DNA from: a bacterium
GTDB taxonomy: Bacteria > UBA9089 > CG2-30-40-21 > SBAY01
Reading direction: 5' to 3'
NCBI GenBank assembly: GCA_040757115.1
Contig: JBFLYA010000141.1
Span: forward strand, 1 to 9,680
Length of the DNA: 9,680 nucleotides
The notes beneath the pieces are model-generated. The model was given only the letters and a program-made list of their open reading frames with translations. It was not told where the DNA came from and ran no database searches. How positions within the stretch are numbered: the stretch's first letter is position 1; each line of letters opens with the position of its first letter. Below are positions 7,960 to 9,680 of this stretch, one piece after another. The position numbers and the translations under genes are program-made.

Positions 7960-8124
7960 ATGTCCATAAAGGTAGATGAGTTTATAAAAAAGAAGCTTAA
8001 AAGACTTAAAGGTGTAGGGAAAGAAATATTTCCCATCCTTGTTACCCATATGATATCAGAACCAGATGCAGAGGAATATGTAAAGGAAAAGGGCATTACC
8101 CTTTATTATTCCTATGATTTTTAG
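7960..8124 (+). CDS. Short 54-residue ORF, probably the C-terminal remnant of a larger protein
   Basis: The ATG at 7960 directly follows an in-frame TAA (7957-7959), and a purine-rich AAGAAAGGA at 7942-7950 could serve as ribosome binding site. The protein starts MSIKVDEFIKKKLKRLKGVG, continues KEIFPILVTHMISEPDAEEY and ends KGITLYYSYDF before the TAG. The FPILVTH...EYxKEKGIxLYYSYDF pattern reminds me of the last strand and helix of restriction-endonuclease-like DUF proteins (coiled-coil plus PD-(D/E)XK type) found in uncultivated bacteria and cyanobacteria; this is recollection only, without a named family. The intact reading frame and natural-looking composition argue for a former or current gene. 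A repeat immediately upstream may have replaced the missing N-terminal part. Confidence 0.5.
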   Translation: MSIKVDEFIKKKLKRLKGVGKEIFPILVTHMISEPDAEEYVKEKGITLYYSYDF

Positions 8125-8164
8125 TAACTATTCAGCCACTGATTCACACGGATTAGCACGGATA

Positions 8165-8226
8165 AATACAGAGGGCAGAGGACAGAGGGCAGAAGGCAGA
8201 GGATAGAAGACAGAGGTCAGAAGCAA
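8165..8226 (+). repeat. Purine-rich AGACAGAGG/AGAGGGCAGA repeat inside the MITE-like element
   Basis: Imperfect tandem units such as ACAGAGGGCAGAGG and AGAAGACAGAGGTCAGA relate this tract to 7884-7949. The pattern is low complexity and non-coding. Confidence 0.6.
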
Positions 8227-8229
8227 GTT

Positions 8230-8260
8230 GTCCCCTGCTGGCGGGGGATTAAGGGGGTGG
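8230..8260. repeat. GC-rich hairpin (CCCC-GGGG type) repeat
   Basis: TCCCCTGCTGGCGGGGGA can fold as a short stem and is followed by TTAAGGGGGTGG. It is far richer in G/C than its surroundings. I recognise it as similar to a widespread intergenic phrase in uncultivated genomes. It has no T-run and is not a normal terminator. Confidence 0.5.
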
Positions 8261-8461
8261 AAGTTAGGAGGAGAAAAGCCCTTCAGCCTGATTACAAACA
8301 CGGAAAACGGACACGGATTACGAATTTTCAGTGTTTCATCTGTGTCCATCTGTGGCTGAATAATTGCCTTTTCCTATGCATCATAATTTATCCAGAGCCT
8401 TCTTTGAAGAGAAAAAGAGAGAATAACTGGCTATACTTTTAATTTCGTGCAAAAGTTTTAG

Positions 8462-8490
8462 TTGACAAATTCAAAAAAGATTATTATAAT
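8462..8490 (+). promoter_or_regulatory. Consensus sigma70-type promoter
   Basis: TTGACA at 8462-8467 and TATAAT at 8485-8490 are perfect consensus hexamers separated by exactly 17 bases. Transcription would start near 8497 and read a leader of about 60 bases into the zinc-ribbon gene. No operator-like dyad was seen around it. Confidence 0.85.
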
Positions 8491-8559
8491 AACTTCAACA
8501 GGGTTTAAAAGATTTGAAAATAAAAGGGAGGGAAGTAAATAAAAGGAGATGTGTTGCTG

Positions 8560-9018
8560 ATGGTTAATTGCCCTTATCCTAAATGTGGTAGAGAAGTTGA
8601 ACCTGCACCAAATTTTTGCCCCTCTTGCTATGAAAAGATTATTCTCTGTCCAATCTGTAGAACTACAAACAGGAATTTAGCTACATTCTGCCATAAGTGT
8701 GGCAGGGAATTACAAGAAAGCCCGGATTATAAGATGTACAAAGCTAATCCTCAACTTACTGGTTTCTCTCCGGTGAATTCCCCCCCAGAAATTGAAGAAC
8801 TAAACCTACAATGGCAGACAAACATAAATGCCGAAGTCTTCTCCTCTTTAACTACTGCCTATGGCTATATCTTTGTCTGTTCAAAAGATGGTATAGTGCA
8901 TATCCTTAGACAATCTAATGGGCAAGAAATTTGCCGCCTTTCGATTCAAGAGCCTCATGAAACAAATTTGACTCCTGCTATCTTTAACTGGAGTTTCGTT
9001 AATTTAAGGAGCCATTGA
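8560..9018 (+). CDS. Double zinc ribbon plus PQQ-like beta-propeller protein, truncated
   Basis: From the ATG at 8560 the open frame has 152 residues. GTG 8551 and TTG 8554 are in frame and closer to the GGAG at 8545-8548, so the start is uncertain by a few codons. Residues 4-47 form two zinc-ribbon units: C4/C9 with C20/C23, and C30/C33 with C44/C47 (CPICRTTN ... FCHKCG), the DZR type. Residues about 60-140 begin a PQQ/WD-like propeller (LQWQTNINAEV, YGYIFVCSKDGIVHILRQSN), where repeats pair a visible DG turn with an outgoing strand. A full propeller would need several hundred more residues. The frame ends LTPAIFNWSFVNLRSH, and related sequence continues out of frame, so this is probably a broken gene. 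Despite that it has a perfect promoter and may still be translated as a zinc-ribbon fragment. Confidence 0.75.
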   Translation: MVNCPYPKCGREVEPAPNFCPSCYEKIILCPICRTTNRNLATFCHKCGRELQESPDYKMYKANPQLTGFSPVNSPPEIEELNLQWQTNINAEVFSSLTTAYGYIFVCSKDGIVHILRQSNGQEICRLSIQEPHETNLTPAIFNWSFVNLRSH

Positions 9019-9145
9019 GGCTATCTGAATCCTTATCAATCTGTTTATTTTGCTCAAAGATGGCAAAATTAGGCTCAAAAGTCTGATGATTTTCGACCTG
9101 TGAAATAAGTTGACCTGGGAAAACAAAATTATACTCCACTGCTTG
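9019..9145 (+). pseudogene. Decayed continuation of the PQQ-propeller gene
   Basis: In another frame the DNA reads ILINLFILLKDGKIRLKSL then MIFDL, a TGA, and NKLTWENKIILHCLV ending at TAA. LLKDGKIRLKSL and FDLxNKLTWE resemble PQQ-repeat strands (skDGkvyaLd ... tGklxW). At least two disabling changes are needed to join it to the open frame before it. The assignment rests on motif likeness only. Confidence 0.45.
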
Positions 9146-9187
9146 GTGTAAGAAAAGGAGATAAGGAGATTAAGGAGATAAGGGGAT
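9143..9187 (+). repeat. GTGTAAGAAAAGGAGATAAGG repeat, copy 1
   Basis: The copy starts TTGGTGTAAGAAAAGGAGAT and continues with GGAGATTAAGGAGATAAGG units. It is closely related to 9425-9475 on the same strand and to 9501-9547 on the opposite strand. It directly abuts the end of the minus-strand GxxExxY fragment. Confidence 0.7.
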
Positions 9188-9188
9188 A

Positions 9189-9377
9189 TTATTCTAATTC
9201 CACTCTTCTAAAATCTGCCTTTTCTTTAGCAAAGTTTACAAGAATAGCCACCTTTACACCTGTAGCTTTTAAATAAGAGCGAACCTGAGCATAATGAGCT
9301 TTGCTTAATTCCTCCACCGTTTTTAGTTCTACTATTACCTTGCTTTCTACAAGAATATCCAATCTGTGTTTCCCAAT
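9189..9377 (-). pseudogene. GxxExxY family (PDDEXK_3-type) protein, C-terminal half only
   Basis: The minus strand reads EIGKHRLDILVESKVIVELK, then TVEELSKAHYAQVRSYLKAT, then GVKVAILVNFAKEKADFRRV and ELE before a TAA at 9191-9189. This matches the second half of GxxExxY proteins: RxD-LLVE-x-K-VIVE-LK carries the D...E-x-K residues of a PD-(D/E)XK-like active site, followed by the usual YLKATGxKVxxLVNF strand-helix. Upstream on the minus strand an in-frame stop (TAG, near 9402-9404) cuts it off and no start codon or first half is present. The fragment itself has no frameshift, so its loss of the 5' half may be recent. The plus-strand remnant at 5995-6181 holds the complementary first half of a family member. 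Confidence 0.82.
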
Positions 9378-9433
9378 TTCTGGTGGTGTCTGAAGATAAC
9401 GCTAATAGTGAAATCTATGCAGATTTGGTGTAA
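9377..9433 (+). pseudogene. PQQ-repeat-like coding fragment
   Basis: One plus-strand frame reads FLVVSEDNANSEIYADLV and stops at TAA. The pattern vvvSEDn..sEIYA-DL is close to a PQQ propeller strand (vyvgSeDgkiYAlDl). It probably belonged to the same broken propeller gene that begins at 8560; the GxxExxY half and repeat copy 1 lie between. The stretch is short and the call tentative. Confidence 0.4.
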
Positions 9434-9547
9434 AAAAGGGGATAAGGAGATAAAGGGAGATATGGAGATTATTCATAGTCCTTTCCAAAATTTTAGAATG
9501 AATTTATCTCCTTATCTCCATAATCCCCATATCTCCTTTTCTTACAC
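9425..9547. mobile_element. Hairpin-forming MITE-like element made of two inverted GGAGATAAGG repeats
   Basis: The left arm (9425-9475) begins GGTGTAAAAAAGGGGATAAG, and the right arm (9501-9547), read on the minus strand, begins GTGTAAGAAAAGGAGATATG; both run into GATAAGGAGATAAA-type units. The arms are about 47-50 bases with a 25-base centre around CCAAAATTTTAG. No obvious target-site duplication was found. It lies between the broken PQQ gene and the next gene. Confidence 0.65.
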
Positions 9548-9587
9548 TATTTCAACCTTTATGCTAGTACTGTGTTAAGTAAATTTT

Positions 9588-9618
9588 TTCACAGTTTTTT
9601 CTAAAGTTTTGCTGATAA
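9588..9618 (+). promoter_or_regulatory. Possible promoter for the gene starting at 9668
   Basis: TTCACA (9588-9593) and TGATAA (9613-9618) preceded by TGC form an extended -10 pattern with a 19-base spacer. Each element is one or two changes from consensus and the spacing is long, so the support is modest. It lies just right of the hairpin element and about 50 bases before the start codon. Confidence 0.35.
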
Positions 9619-9652
9619 AATGACGATAATTCCACGTGGGCATAGAAATTTT

Positions 9653-9680
9653 AAGGAGGAAAGAATTATGCAAAAAAGAT
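9653..9680 (+). CDS. Start of an unidentified gene (3' partial), with ribosome binding site
   Basis: AAGGAGGA at 9653-9660 lies seven bases before the ATG at 9668-9670; the coding part itself starts at 9668. Only MQKR is visible before the window ends, so the product cannot be named. The Lys/Arg-rich start would suit a signal peptide, but four residues prove nothing. Confidence 0.6.

Larger units (their letters stand above)
8129..8362. mobile_element. MITE-like element with TATTCAGCCAC terminal inverted repeats
   Basis: TATTCAGCCACTGAT at 8129-8143 and the reverse complement of ATCTGTGGCTGAATA at 8348-8362 agree at 14 of 15 positions. Inside each end lie related CACGGAT / ACACGG / GTGTCCAT phrases, again in opposite orientation. 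The interior holds a purine repeat (8165-8226) and a GC-rich hairpin (8230-8260) and no plausible gene; the open frames here are products of the repeat. No clear target-site duplication was seen. The element begins only four bases after the stop of the short ORF at 7960. Confidence 0.65.

Noticed and set aside
7884-8226. Tandem repeat coding region or microsatellite gene from the AGACAGAGG tracts
   Set aside because: The tracts are imperfect, interrupted by other sequence and out of frame with any plausible gene.
8230-8260. Rho-independent terminator at the GC-rich hairpin
   Set aside because: The stem is followed by a G-rich, not T-rich, sequence on the plus strand, and a similar phrase is known as a dispersed repeat.
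8128-8349. Minus-strand open frame of 73 codons
   Set aside because: It is a translation of the purine tract and inverted repeat (Pro/Leu/Cys-rich low complexity), with no gene-like features.
8257-8442. Plus-strand open frame of 61 codons
   Set aside because: It runs through the GC-rich hairpin and the right end of the TATTCAGCCAC element; its residues are a translation of repeat DNA and it has no convincing start context for a gene.
9019-9145. TGA read as an amino acid (recoded stop), since FDL-TGA-NKLTWEN looks coding
   Set aside because: Rejoining the fragments also needs frame changes, so decay is simpler. The neighbouring intact genes contain no internal TGA codons and use TGG for Trp and GGN for Gly.
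9366-9578. Plus-strand open frame of 70 codons
   Set aside because: It crosses the hairpin-forming repeat pair; the PQQ-like reading in another frame explains the first part better.

Overview
The window is A+T-rich bacterial DNA with long open frames, strong AGGAGG-type ribosome binding sites and one textbook sigma70-type promoter. Three things point to an uncultivated, low-GC, Gram-negative-type lineage (Omnitrophota/Desantisbacteria/WOR-like or another FCB-PVC relative): an outer-membrane PorV/PorQ-like barrel, a giant Ig-repeat surface protein with a FlgD-like C-terminal domain, and intergenic gaps full of palindromic repeats. The phylum is a guess from style of content, not from a marker gene.

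Layout. Positions 1-5922 are the 3' part of one giant gene, open at the left edge. It encodes at least 1973 residues of tandem Ig-like domains, then a ZU5-like domain and a FlgD-like/T9SS-type C-terminal domain. Its domain blocks were internally duplicated in a near mirror order (A-B-X-C-C-C-B'-X'-A'). Positions 5923-6307 hold a frameshifted, truncated GxxExxY (PDDEXK_3-type) gene remnant between inverted CGCAAAG-rich arms. A small gene (6308-6715) with a pseudopilin-like C-terminal motif follows, then a nested pair of inverted repeats (6735-6937). A PorV/PorQ (UPF0164-like) outer-membrane gene occupies 6999-7871. After it come a purine-rich repeat, a 54-residue ORF (7960-8124) and a roughly 230-bp element with TATTCAGCCAC ends (8129-8362).

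The right part (8462-9547) is a graveyard. A consensus promoter drives a double-zinc-ribbon/PQQ-propeller gene that stops early at 9018 and leaves decayed downstream fragments. The catalytic half of a second GxxExxY gene (minus strand, 9189-9377) sits among these fragments, flanked by three copies of a GGAGATAAGGAGAT repeat, two of them forming a hairpin-like element. A new gene starts at 9668 and runs off the window.

Functional reading. The giant Ig/FlgD-like protein, the PorV-like barrel and perhaps the pseudopilin-like protein would all act at or beyond the outer membrane. The pairing of PorV-like and FlgD-like C-terminal domains is compatible with a type IX-like secretion route. The rest of the window is shaped by small, mostly non-autonomous inverted-repeat elements, two of them associated with GxxExxY remnants. 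That association is the most interesting lead here.
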